A DNA stretch of 64,000 nt from Apiotrichum sp. Y4204 (taxonomy: Eukaryota; Basidiomycota; Tremellomycetes; Trichosporonales; Trichosporonaceae), in assembly GCA_025531455.1 (NCBI GenBank), contig JAMYHL010000012.1, forward strand, positions 806,001-870,000. Reading direction: 5' to 3'. The notes beneath the pieces are model-generated. The model had not been told where the DNA came from. It saw nothing but the letters and a program-made list of their open reading frames with translations, and did no database searches. Position numbers and translations under genes: made by a program. Positions 54,278 through 64,000 of the stretch are shown one piece after another. Numbering within the stretch: position 1 is the first letter of the stretch; each line of letters opens with the position of its first letter.

Positions 54278-54507
54278 CGAATATAGACGGATCACAGCAG
54301 ACGTTTTGAGTATTGGATCTGGGATAGAATACGATCGGCACGCCGCTCGGTGGCCGTATAGACTGGACATTGGGACGGGCACTAGACGTCCGCGTGCATG
54401 TACATTTTGCTTCTGGGGGGATCCTGATATACGCCTGACATGGACAAGCTGACATCTGGGCCCTTGACGCTCGGGACACATTCCTAGATCTATCCATCGC
54501 TCTATGT

Positions 54508-56703
54508 CTACAATGTGCTCTCCGCGCGCTGTTCAGGAGCGGAGATGTCGGCGGGAATGTAACCCGCCGACGCCTTAGGGCTGGCCTCAAGGTCGCTCGG
54601 GAGCTCAGCCGACTTAACCTTCATCGTCTCCTCCGTCTCCTTCCCCTTGTCCTTCCTCACCTCCCCAGGCTCGTGGTGCAGCGCCTCGTCCGCAACGACG
54701 CTGACGGGCGCCTCGCCGTCCCACCCGCGCCAGTCGCCATCCCAGTCCTCGCCCGCCCAGCGGGGCAGCGGCGTCTCCCACGTGCCGAGCCCCTCGGTAG
54801 TGTACCGCCGCGCGTGGAGGTAGATGAACAGGCTCTCGGGGTCCGGGTCGTCGGGGACCGGGGTGTAGCACTGCGGGCAGAAGCCCTCGGGGACGTGCAC
54901 GGGCGGCGCGAGTGGCGTGGCATTGTCGTCGAGCGTCTCCATAATCTCGCGCTCGACGGCCTTGCTCCGCTTCACGCCGTGGTTCACTCGCGGGTGCGGA
55001 ATGGACGGGTACTTCTTCTTCTTGCCATCGTCCGCTTCGGTCGAGTCCAGCTCGTCCTGCACCTTCTTCGTCGCAAACACCACCTCCTTCCACTTGACCC
55101 AGTCCTCGGCCTCGTCGCGGCGCTGGCGCAAACGCGCGATCACGTTACGGGCCTGTGCCGAGAGGAGAATCGGAGAGGTGACATCCACGTTCGAGAGCTC
55201 CCGCGCTGACGGCCCGCTCTTGGACTGGACCTCGCCCTCCGGCAATGCCTCCTTACCAGCCAGGCGGGCCGAGTCATCGGGAATTGGTGGAGGTGAGCCG
55301 CCGCGCCGCGGCGGGGTCTGCTTTGGCCGCTTCGCTTCGGCAACGCGCGCAGCGATGGCCTTGAGCTGGTGCGAGACGCCCTCGCCCTGGTCCACAAGGT
55401 CGACGCCGCCCTTGCCGCACTCCTCGCCCCACACCGACGAGAGCGCATACAGCGGGTCATTGGCGATTGGGTACCCGAGCCACTGGAGGTGCACGCGGAT
55501 TTGATGCGCTGGGAGTCAGCATTCTGCCTGGAGGAGAAGCAAAAAATACTCACTCCGGCCAGTTATCGGACGGCAGTGAACCACGCTCTGGTCGCGCTTC
55601 GCGTCGTAGCTCATGCGGGTAAAGATCGTCTTGGCTTCCTGAACAGTAAGCAGTGGAACGGGATGGCGGACGGAGAAGTACCCACCTTGCCCTGCGGCGC
55701 AACGATCACGAGGCCCATCTGCCTGTCGACAGTAAGCAGCGGCTGGTCAACAACGACCTCTTCCTCGGGGAAGCAGCCGCGCACGCGCGCGATATACTCC
55801 TTGCCGACTCGGCCCTCCTGGAACTCCTTGGCGAGCTTGTTCGACGCGGGCCCGCTCAGCGCGAGAATCATGAGTCCTGAAGTCAGGCGGTCGAGGCGGT
55901 TCACCGCTGCTGTCAGAAGATCCTATTTCAGTGCTACCCACCATAAGCAGTAATCCCGTGGTCGGCCTTGAGAATCTCGAGCAGCGTGTGCTTGAAATAC
56001 CGTCCCGCAGCGTGGACGGGCAACGACCCCGGCTTGGAGACGACGACAAACTGCTTCTCGTCGTCCTTGTGCAGCACCAGCACTCGGTCGTTGCTTACTG
56101 GCGGCTCGTGCCGGTGCACGGTGTTGCTGGGAGTGTCAGAGGCCCATAGCAGCAGCGAAATCGGCACTCACTCGATCCGGTCACCGTCACGGAGGATCAG
56201 CTCGGGATACGCCGTCGCGCCATTAACGCGCGTCACGCCGCTCTCGAGTGCGTGGCGCTGTATACAGATAGCAAGAAGGACAAGAAACATGTACACGGTT
56301 CAAAAAGTGAGAGCAGGGTCAGCTATCAATTCGCGGAGGGTAGCTCGCGACTCACATAGTAGTCCACGCTGCGATCACGGAACTCTGTCGAGATGACCTC
56401 GAGGAGCTGGCGCCCGATCCACCTGAAGTGAGCAAGCTCCCCCAATCTCCAATCTTACCTCTGCTTGACAAACGTCTTGTACGGCCACCAGTACGGGCGG
56501 CAGTACCGGAGCATGGGGTGCGCGCCGTTCGGGAACATCTTGGGCGCGACGTACCCGTCGTCAATGTCGCGGCGGTCGTCAAACCCAGAGGGTGTGCCCG
56601 TGCGCGTACTCGTGGCTGTCGAGAGCGCGCTCGGCGTCGGCGCGGGCGGGGCGGCGGTGTTCGTGCTCGTGATCGTGCTGACCGCGGGGGGCGGGGAGGA
56701 CAT
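54508..56703 (-). CDS. PUS9: tRNA pseudouridine(32) synthase, Pus9-type RluA family
   Basis: About seven exons, ATG at 56703 ([15 protein letters not shown]), stop at 54508. Splicing recovers [22 protein letters not shown] and the S4-like segment [20 protein letters not shown]. Next come [20 protein letters not shown] and the catalytic motif [13 protein letters not shown] (catalytic Asp in RLD). After that come [20 protein letters not shown] and [10 protein letters not shown]. These are the ordered RluA motifs, with the HAAGRY segment typical of Pus9/Rib2. Yeast Rib2 carries an additional C-terminal deaminase; here the C-terminal 230 residues lack a deaminase HxE...PCxxC motif, so Pus9 is the better call. 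That part instead has a Glu/Lys-rich linker and [20 protein letters not shown]. The enzyme modifies U32 of the tRNA anticodon stem-loop. Confidence 0.88.
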
Positions 56704-57379
56704 TTGGGCGGGTTCGCGGTGCAAACTTGACGTGAGCTAGATGAGTGTTGAAGAGTTGACAACACGAACTTTTTTTTTTTTGGTACTCCCATGGTGGAGG
56801 TTTGATTTTGAGTGGCGGCCAGCGAGGAACTTGTCAGGTGCACCTGCCAGTGGCAACTCAAATGGATTTTCACTCAAGTCCACGACCTCCGACACCCATC
56901 AACCCTAGTTGTACGAGCACCATGCAACACTCTACTATTACAGCCACCATTCTCTGCTCTTCAACGTTTTCATAGTCCAATGGTTACATATTCATATCGC
57001 CAGTCCACACGACTCTCGTTGCTACTCTATGCATTCATGGGTCATTGAAATGGTGGCACAATTGGCAATGGAGGTGTTCTGGCTTCTGGCGTTTTGGGGA
57101 TGGTGGTCTTGCTCGACGTGTATGAAAATGAAATGTGGAGACGAAAGGTAAAAGTAGTAACAAAATTAACGAGGGGAATGGGGGCAAGTGCGCTGGAAAA
57201 AAGCGTCCATCGGGGATGGCAATACAGTTCAAACAATCGGGTGCGTGGGTGTATGTGTGAGTGCGTTTTGTGGTGGCGTGGGTGGGTGCTGGATGTGTTG
57301 GGTTACGATTGTGCTCGGGTCATAAAGAGATCAATCAAACACGGATGATGGAAAAATGACCGTCGTCGGGAATCATCAT
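56704..57379. other. Intergenic, PUS9 promoter and 3' end of the disordered protein gene
   Basis: 676 bp. An 11-T run lies at 56769-56779 just upstream of the PUS9 leader. No gene was seen. Confidence 0.4.
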
Positions 57380-60300
57380 TCAGTGAGCCGCCACGACAGT
57401 CGAGAGGACCTGCTCAGTGCGTGGCTCATAAGTGGGGACATTGGACTTGTCGACCTCGTGGTCGGTAACGTTTGACGCCGACGCCGAGGTTCCCGAGTCG
57501 GAACGCTCGCGCACAACGGGCCGGCGAATGTCAAAAAGGGACCCAGCAGAGGTGGCAGCCATGCTAGCGGTCGGTGTGACGACCACCGAAGAGGGGTTGG
57601 ACAGCGAGGGCTGGCGGTCAAGCTGGTTGGGGTCGGGGCTGGCGACAACAGGCGACAACGGCGACTGGGTGGCCAGTGACGAGTTGCGGGGAGGAACAAC
57701 AATCGGAGGAGGAATGTTGACCTGAGTTGGCGCACCGGAACGGCCCTTGGGAGGCTGAGGAGCCTGAGGCGCAGGCTGCGAAGCAGAACGGCTCTTCGCA
57801 GGGGACTGGGGAGCCACCACCGGAGCCGGGGGAACCTTGGGCAAGTCCTTCTCCTGGAGCGTGGGCTGGGCAATCACGGCTGAGCTCGGGCGCGCCGGGC
57901 GAGCCTGAGCTGGGGGCGAGTCCAGGGCAGAAATGGAGAAGCGCTTCTTGAGCGATGAGAAGAGACCCTTCTTCTGCGCAGGAGCAGTGGACTGCTGCGA
58001 CGAGTTGGAGGCACGGATTGTGCTGGTGATCGACGGCGATGAGGCCTTCCTCGATGGGTCACGCGACGAGACCGGGCTGGGCGACTGGGTCACTGCAATG
58101 GCAGGAGGCTGCGCCGGAGAAGCCGTCGACGGCTGGCGAGGACGGACGGCGGGGTCCGCGGGCTGCTGTTGCATCGGACGACGCGGGATAGGAGCCTGAG
58201 TGGGAGCCGGCGCTTGAGGGACAGGTGCACGAGCCGCGGGGACAGGCACCGGTGCGTGAACAGGACCCTGCGCTGGACCACGAGCAGGAGGCTGAGTCGC
58301 GTGGGGAGCAGGTCCCGGCATGGGTGGGCGACCCGTAGATCCCGGAACAACCTGCCCCGGGGAGCGAGGTGCAACAGGTGGGGTCGGCGGAGCCTGAACG
58401 GGCGAACGAGGTGCTGAGGTTGGTGCGGCCGGTGTCTGCATAGGGCTGCGAGAAGGCGGTGATTGAACCGGGGAGCCGGAGGCGGGCGGCTGCGCGGCAA
58501 GCATGGCCGGAGGCTTACCGATGGGTGGCTGAACAGCAGCAGCTGCAGCAACAACAGGAGGGCGGGAAGGCGAGCGAGGCGCAACAGGCGGTGTGGCGGC
58601 CATCGGTGGAACCGGAGATGCGGACATGGGCTGCGAAGGGGGTCCATTGGGCGACATGCGGGCCGGCGCCGGTGCGGGGGAGGCAGTGGCCGCCGGAATC
58701 GGTGGCCCCGCAGCAGTAGGAGCGGCAACAGGCACAGGTGCCACAACAGGAACAATGGTGTGCTGCGGCTGTGCAGTTGGAGTCACAGTCGTGGGAGGGA
58801 CGGGAGCCTTTGGTGTCACACCTTGAGTGGCTGGAGTGGCAGGGTTCTGCACGGCTGTGGATGGTGCCGTTGCCAACCGAGGCATCGAGGATGGAGCAGG
58901 CGCAGTGTTGGACGCAGGAACCGACGAAGCAGGCGGCATAGGAGCGGGAGCTTGAGCCTGGGCCGGCGCTGATGCTGGCTGCACTGGCGCCTGTTGCGCC
59001 GGTGCGGCGGGGGAGACAGTGGGCCCGAGTGGACGGGCAGCGCTCGTTGACCGCTGGGGAATAACGATGTGAGCAGGGACTGCCGCGGCGGCGGCGGCAG
59101 CTGCTCCAGCAACGGCAGCCGGCCGAACACCGGATGGCTGAGCATGGGCCGCAGCGTTACCATTCATGTGTCCATGCGCATGCCCGTTTGCTGCGTTACC
59201 GTTCGACATGGCTGTTGAAGGTGCTGGCGTCGCGGTAGCGGCAGCGGTGGGCAGATCGGGGACCGGGTCCGACGAGCTAAAGACCTGCGAGCGGCGATGG
59301 AAGGAAGGCACACGCTTGACGGAACGAGTCCTTGACCTGGCCGCCTTCTCTTCCTCTTTCTTCCTGGCAGCCTCGGCCTTGGCCTGTGCCTTGAGCTCCT
59401 TCTCTTTAAGTGCGGCGTCGGCGGCGGCGCGCTTCGCCTCGACCCTTGCACGCGCCTCGGCCTCGGCCTTCTCCTGTGCGGCTCGCTTGGCCTCCGCTTT
59501 TGCGGCCTCCTTGGCAGCCTTTTCCTCGGCCTTTCGCTCCTTCTTGGTCTTGCTCCTGGCTGGAGCGGCAGCTGCCGCTGCGGCCGCAGCGCCGGCAACT
59601 GCGCCCGCTGCGACTGCAGGAGCCGACGAACCCTGAGAAGTAGCCGGAGGAGCGGAAGGCGCCGTGTTGTGGGACATTTCAGCTGCAGACGTTTGTTGGC
59701 TGAGGGGGCTGGGGGCGGAAGGAGCAGTTACGTATTGAGGACTGACAGGGTTCGAAAAGTCGTACTCATCCCCCAGGGACGAGACGGTAGTTGCAGGGGA
59801 CGACCGTCCTTGCGGAGATTGAGGATTGTGGTACTCGTCCGGGTCGATGCTCCATCGCATGCCAGAGCTCTTGGCGGCAGGTCCACGGGGGCCGCGGTAG
59901 CTGTTGGGCGGGTTGGGTCCATATGAGCCCCGGTTGATGTCGACGGGGGTTACTGGACTGTTGCCATAGCCGATCTGGGCCGCCAGAGCATAACCACCTT
60001 CACGTGGCATCAATGTGCTCAACAGGTCAAGCGAGTACGAGTATGATGGCTGACGGTTGCTGCTGAGTGATGCCTGAGACTTGTTCATGGGCATGGACAA
60101 GGATGTCGTCGACGAGTGCGCTGAGGAAAGGGCATCCTTGGAACGGGCAGGGGTCATGCTGGCAGGGTAAGGCCCGTCCCCGTTCATAGTTCCATTGTGT
60201 GACGTGCGCTTCTTGAGAGTTCCGCTGCGGCGCTTGATGGCCGACATGTTGGTCAACGACTTGGTTTTTGGGGGTGGCTGGTACTCCTCGGGCGGAGCTG

Positions 60301-60973
60301 AGGGCCAAAGGTTCTCGACACCCATAGGGAAGATGGGCTGATCAAACCGCTGGCTCATGCGGTTGACGGTATCAAGGGGCCGCTCAGAGGCGGGGCGCAT
60401 CGGATTGCTCATGTCTGGGGTTTCGTCCTCGTTCCACAGATCTTCGCTGGTAAGACCGCCGTCTTGGCTGTGAAGCGATGAGCGGTTCGATCCGGTGGTG
60501 CCTGCGCGACGACGGTACGCCCCCGGGGCGTTGCGTGTTGGGACACGGAGGTGAGGCGGTTCATTTTCACGCAAGAGACGCTGAGCGACACTTGCACGGG
60601 TCATGACGAGATTTGGGGGAGGCCGGCGCTGCTGTTGGTTAGGGAAAGGCGGTGATGATGGCTGGTACTGGGGATGATTGGGTGGTGACGATGACTGGGA
60701 TGTAAACGATGGTGGCGACCCAGCGAGTGGGGGTGACGATGGATCTGACGTGCTCGAGCTGTTTGACAACGTGCTTCTGTGGCTGACCGATGTCCTACGC
60801 TTCCAAGCAGGCGGTGGAGAACCTGGATCACCAGAGAGCCTTCGCGAGCGGGTGGGGGAGATGGGTGATGTCGGTAGGACGGGAGGGGGGGAAGTGGGCG
60901 AGCGTGTTCGGGAGAGGGCCAATTCTAACGGTGAGGGGCCATAAGTCTCCTCCGTCGGCGACTCGACCTGTTG
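57380..60973 (-). CDS. Very large disordered Pro/Ala/Ser protein (main exon)
   Basis: One open exon of about 1,197 codons ending at 57380. The exon probably begins at 60973 with CAACAGGTCGAG (QQVESPTEETYGPSPLELAL) after a CACCTTCCTCAG acceptor. There is no in-frame ATG before 60604 (MTRASVAQRLLRENEPPHLR). The N-terminal 300 residues are Ser/Pro-rich with several R-x-x-S phosphorylation-type motifs. A Lys/Ala/Glu helix follows (KTKKERKAEEKAAKEAAKAE through AARKKEEEKAARSRTRSVKR, about 59330-59560). Then come about 450 residues of Pro/Ala/Gln low complexity. A short basic KKGLFSSLKKRFSISALDS motif near the C-terminus is a possible membrane- or lipid-binding amphipathic stretch. No catalytic domain. 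I do not recognise the family; a scaffold or trafficking role is inference. Confidence 0.7.
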   Translation of the reverse strand, partial: QQVESPTEETYGPSPLELALSRTRSPTSPPPVLPTSPISPTRSRRLSGDPGSPPPAWKRRTSVSHRSTLSNSSSTSDPSSPPLAGSPPSFTSQSSSPPNHPQYQPSSPPFPNQQQRRPPPNLVMTRASVAQRLLRENEPPHLRVPTRNAPGAYRRRAGTTGSNRSSLHSQDGGLTSEDLWNEDETPDMSNPMRPASERPLDTVNRMSQRFDQPIFPMGVENLWPSAPPEEYQPPPKTKSLTNMSAIKRRSGTLKKRTSHNGTMNGDGPYPASMTPARSKDALSSAHSSTTSLSMPMNKSQASLSSNRQPSYSYSLDLLSTLMPREGGYALAAQIGYGNSPVTPVDINRGSYGPNPPNSYRGPRGPAAKSSGMRWSIDPDEYHNPQSPQGRSSPATTVSSLGDEYDFSNPVSPQYVTAPSAPSPLSQQTSAAEMSHNTAPSAPPATSQGSSAPAVAAGAVAGAAAAAAAAAPARSKTKKERKAEEKAAKEAAKAEAKRAAQEKAEAEARARVEAKRAAADAALKEKELKAQAKAEAARKKEEEKAARSRTRSVKRVPSFHRRSQVFSSSDPVPDLPTAAATATPAPSTAMSNGNAANGHAHGHMNGNAAAHAQPSGVRPAAVAGAAAAAAAAVPAHIVIPQRSTSAARPLGPTVSPAAPAQQAPVQPASAPAQAQAPAPMPPASSVPASNTAPAPSSMPRLATAPSTAVQNPATPATQGVTPKAPVPPTTVTPTAQPQHTIVPVVAPVPVAAPTAAGPPIPAATASPAPAPARMSPNGPPSQPMSASPVPPMAATPPVAPRSPSRPPVVAAAAAVQPPIGKPPAMLAAQPPASGSPVQSPPSRSPMQTPAAPTSAPRSPVQAPPTPPVAPRSPGQVVPGSTGRPPMPGPAPHATQPPARGPAQGPVHAPVPVPAARAPVPQAPAPTQAPIPRRPMQQQPADPAVRPRQPSTASPAQPPAIAVTQSPSPVSSRDPSRKASSPSITSTIRASNSSQQSTAPAQKKGLFSSLKKRFSISALDSPPAQARPARPSSAVIAQPTLQEKDLPKVPPAPVVAPQSPAKSRSASQPAPQAPQPPKGRSGAPTQVNIPPPIVVPPRNSSLATQSPLSPVVASPDPNQLDRQPSLSNPSSVVVTPTASMAATSAGSLFDIRRPVVRERSDSGTSASASNVTDHEVDKSNVPTYEPRTEQVLSTVVAAH

Positions 60974-62913
60974 CTGAGGAAGGTGTGAGTTAAACAGTTA
61001 CGTCGTATAAAAAGAGCGTGTGTGTATGTGTGCTTGTGCGAATGTGTGTGCGTGATGACAGAAGGAACAGAACAGAATCGAGGCGCGAGACAGAGAGCAA
61101 AGAGGGCGAGAGGGCGCGAGGGGAATGTGGGATTTGTGGTGTGTGTGTAGACGAGACAGCGAGATGAGAGTAAATGATGATAAGAAATGAAAGAAGAAAT
61201 GATGGACACGGCCCAACAAAGGTGTGAAGAGAGGGGGAGACGGGGGATTGTGCGGGGAGTGGGAGAGTGTGAATACGACGACGACGACAACGGTAACAGC
61301 AGCGGCGGCGGTGGCGGCGACAGAGGGGGGCAGGCAGCAGGAGGCAGGGGAGGGGGGGGGCAGGAAGGAGAGTTGCAGTGAAGAGTGGGGTGGAGTAGTA
61401 GTAATGCGCACAATTACCACAGACTACTGCTGCACTACTGCTAGTAGCCCTAGTAGTAATGGCAGTGGCAGTGGTTGTTGGTAGTAATGGTGTCACTGTT
61501 GTCACACCACCAGTGGTCGTAGTGTCTTGGCAGATACACACACGGCGGCAACGGCGAAAACACGGCCGCGCAGAAACGACGGAGTAAATCACCAGGGTTG
61601 TGGGTGGTCAAGGAGAAGAAAAAAAAAATGAAAAAAAGGTGAAAAAATCGTCGACTGGTAAGGGCCAGGGGAAAAAGTAGAGGAAAGGCCAGGGGTGGGT
61701 GAGTGATGAGGGAAGACAAGAAAATCAGAAGGCTTGGCAGCGAGCTTGTTAGGGGAAGGGAAGGGAGAAAAGGGAGAGGAAGAGGAGGAGGAAGAGCGCG
61801 TGAAGGGCCACTGGAGGGGACGGGGAAGGCTGTACAATTACAAAAAAAAAAAGTGACTGTAGCAATCTACTGTACTGCCACTAGTCCCGCACAGCCCACA
61901 CACAACCAATAGCTCGCAATAGCAATCTTGTATTATATCGGTCGGTCGCGCTCCAAGGTCCAAGTGGGAAAGATCCATAGATCTTCCGCAAGGACACCTG
62001 GGTAGCAGTGTATGCAATGTATGCAATGCACACATGTATACAGACCAGAAGAGCCCATCGTCGGCCATACACTCGGTCTACTCGGCACAGTTTTCCTTGA
62101 TTGCGATCGCGCGCCCTGTGCATCTCAAGAGATGCTATATGTGGCACGCCAGTAGAGGGCCCACGCAACTCGAAACAGTGCCGATAATGGACAGGATTAA
62201 CGGCCACTGGCCACTGGCTGGGCCCACTAATCCACTGATAATGGCAGGGACAGGTTCGACCCGTCCGCCGGTCCATCCAGGGCGTGAATGTGTGCCGTTG
62301 CCAGACCGGCCAGTCCGACTACTCTAACAGGCAAGGGTGCATGATGATTTGGATGGGATTGGATAAGAGAGAGCAACGAGAGTTCTTCCCGGGCCCGATG
62401 AGAATCAAAAGAACAGGGGAGAGCAAAGAAGGGGCAGGCTTGAGATGCAATGATGACGATGATCAACAGTAATGGTGATGTGCAAGAGCACCTTTGTCCC
62501 CTCTCTTTCCACAGTCCAAAGGTGTTGCCAGGGTTGTTAATCCCCTTATCCAGGGGAGGTGCGAGGGTCAAGTTGAGGGGAGTGACTGTAGAATGCCACT
62601 ATCGCCCTCCCTGGCTCACGGGTAGCAGACTTGCTTGGCTTAAATCGCCGCAAATCGACCACATGCAAACGTCATGGCGACGACGTCCCCCATTACAACA
62701 TGCACACCAATCCATCTGTCAAAGTCGTCTTGAAATGTCGAGAGGAGACAACATGGGGGTGGTGGTGATAGGAAAAGGGACGAGGGCACTCATTCCAAGG
62801 GCCAGGCGTCCATTCCTGAGATCGGACACAGAACACACTGCAGGGCGATGCAATCGGTCCAAGCACACACACAGGAGCACAACGATGTCATCATCGTGCG
62901 AGACAAGACTCAC
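60974..62913. other. Low-complexity region, probably intron or long leader of the disordered-protein gene
   Basis: On the minus strand this holds pyrimidine-rich and (CCG/CAC)n-like tracts (about 61130-61480), T-runs at 61620-61650 and an A10/T10 run at 61842-61851. No ATG occurs on the minus strand between 60941 and about 61975. No gene was recognised. Confidence 0.4.
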
Positions 62914-62958
62914 CTCCTCCCATGGTTGGCGTTCCGCGAATACTTCAAACGTCGCCAT
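62914..62958 (-). CDS. Candidate first exon, MATFEVFAERQPWEE
   Basis: ATG at 62958 in CGCCATGG context, 15 codons, ending exactly at a GTGAGT donor (62913). It follows a CT-rich leader on the minus strand. It is phase 0, and the main exon ending at 60973 also opens in phase 0. Joining them gives ...RQPWEE-QQVESPTEE... and supplies the missing start codon for the 1,212-aa protein. The implied intron is 1,940 bp, far longer than any other here. The alternative is an unrelated short exon or chance. Confidence 0.4.
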
Positions 62959-64000
62959 GGCGAACAAGCTGCAACCACGACTGATGCACGAGAAGCGAGA
63001 GGTGGGCTAGAGAAGGGGGTTGGCGAACAGTGGGCGACGGCGTGGGAAGAGTGCGCGAGTCGGCAGTATGTGGGGCGCCGACTGTAAGCAATGAGATTTC
63101 GGGATCTGGGGTGAAGCTGCGGTTCGAGGGAAGGTGGTGTGGGATGAATCGGCAACTAATCTGGAGCCCGCGAGGTATCTACTAGCGGAGCCGAGGGAAC
63201 TGCGAGACCCGTATTCGAGGGTTGGGGTGCGAGATTACTGCGGGAGACGTGATAGGCAGCAAAGACCAAGCCGCGAACAGACGGGGGATCGGGGGATCCG
63301 GGGTGCTGCGGGACTGCGGGGCGAGATGCTCGACAGGAGTGTTCGGACCGTTTCAGGAGTGTTGCAGGTAACAAATGTCGGACGTGTTGTAAGGACCACA
63401 AGAACACAGGTGTATGCGATTATGATAAAGAGGAAAAGTGACACTTTGTCACACCAGTTGTGGATGAAGGTGCACTGATGAGAGGGTGGGGGCGGGTCGC
63501 GAAAGGGTGAGGGGCTGTGCGTGTCGGTGGGGGGCAAGTTGGCCGGAGTAGCCGCAGTCAGGCTGTTTCTAGTTGCTATATTGCTCTTGAGCTATAGGAT
63601 TCTACCCGCTGTTTTGTTGCTGCGGTTGTCTGGTCGGTCGCAGGAGGGGGAGGGTGTAAGCGCTGAAATCGCAGAACGCAGAGATCCGCGACCGTTCGAT
63701 GCAAGCTGCAAGGTAAGGGGTTGACAGGAGACCGAGAAGGGGTCCGAGAAGCGTCGATGAGGGCGAGGTGGCGGTCGTAACGCACAGGTCCGGGGATGCG
63801 GCGACGCCCCGACACTGCAGTGTGCTGGTGCTGCGAACGGGAAGCGCACACGGGGGTGAGGTAGGGGCGGGGAGGCTGGGGGGGGCACACAGGGGGGAAC
63901 CGAGGGGGCGGGCTGGCTGGAAATAATGAATATATAAATAATGAAAAATCACAAAATATATAGAATTGGACACGAAAGGGGTCGAGGGGGAGGGAAGAGA
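62959..64000. other. Window end, no gene seen
   Basis: About 1.04 kb with a likely promoter for the minus-strand exon at 62958. The final 100 bp turn AT-rich (AATAATGAATATATAAATAATG, 63922-63950). No supported ORF. Confidence 0.4.

Noticed and set aside
62250..62262. GGTTCGACCCG with partial T-arm pairing
   Set aside because: The upstream sequence does not fold into D and anticodon arms.
1..64000. Transposon, retroelement, CRISPR or viral genes
   Set aside because: No reverse transcriptase, transposase, integrase or capsid-like motifs were seen in any frame, and no long terminal repeats were noticed.

Overview
This window is nuclear DNA of a GC-rich, intron-rich fungus. Nearly every recognisable gene is cut by short introns of about 34-100 bp that start GTGAGT/GTAAGT/GTGGGT and often end CTAACCCCAG. 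The gene set (La, DNA primase, PRMT3, TGS1, DCP1, EMC6, TIM10, Tum1) and a CPL1-like secreted protein point to a basidiomycete yeast. Tremellomycetes, possibly Trichosporonales, is an inference from gene structure and composition; there is no rRNA marker here.

Layout. 1-8.8 kb: a partial secreted Kelch protein (-), a La RNA-binding protein (+), an orphan Cys-rich coiled-coil protein (+), a 49-codon small ORF with a TATA promoter (-), a degenerate tandem array, and an RRG7-like mitochondrial nuclease-fold protein (-). 8.9-17.6 kb is the dense core: DNA primase small subunit (-) and PRMT3 (+) share a 418-bp promoter; argininosuccinate synthase (-) and TGS1 (+) share a 631-bp promoter; a small two-exon gene (-) follows. 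17.6-20.9 kb is gene-poor and holds a decayed His/Cys-rich stretch. 20.9-22.3 kb carries a secreted, probably GPI-anchored protein with three copies of an eight-cysteine module. 26.9-32 kb holds a PHO89-type phosphate transporter, EMC6 and a single-pass membrane protein. 32.9-34.2 kb is a CPL1-like secreted protein (-). 34.2-42.1 kb is nearly a gene desert, with only a small secreted protein at 38.5 kb. 42.1-51.3 kb is dense again: class-III aminotransferase, DCP1, a Siw14/OCA-type pseudophosphatase, TIM10 and a Tum1-like sulfurtransferase. 53.4-62.96 kb has a small secreted protein, a PUS9-type tRNA pseudouridine synthase and a 1.2-kb-codon disordered protein whose first exon may lie 1.9 kb upstream.

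The genes are mainly housekeeping: RNA metabolism (La, TGS1, DCP1, PUS9), DNA replication (primase), arginine biosynthesis and methylation, mitochondrial biogenesis (TIM10, RRG7-like, Tum1), ER membrane insertion (EMC6) and phosphate uptake. Lineage-specific secreted Cys-rich proteins sit at the edges of the gene-poor zones. I saw no intact transposon, CRISPR array, tRNA or rRNA. The most novel items are the triplicated eight-Cys protein, the 49-aa ORF, the 160-200 bp degenerate tandem array, a PRMT3 that has lost its zinc-finger ligands, and an OCA-family protein with a dead active site.
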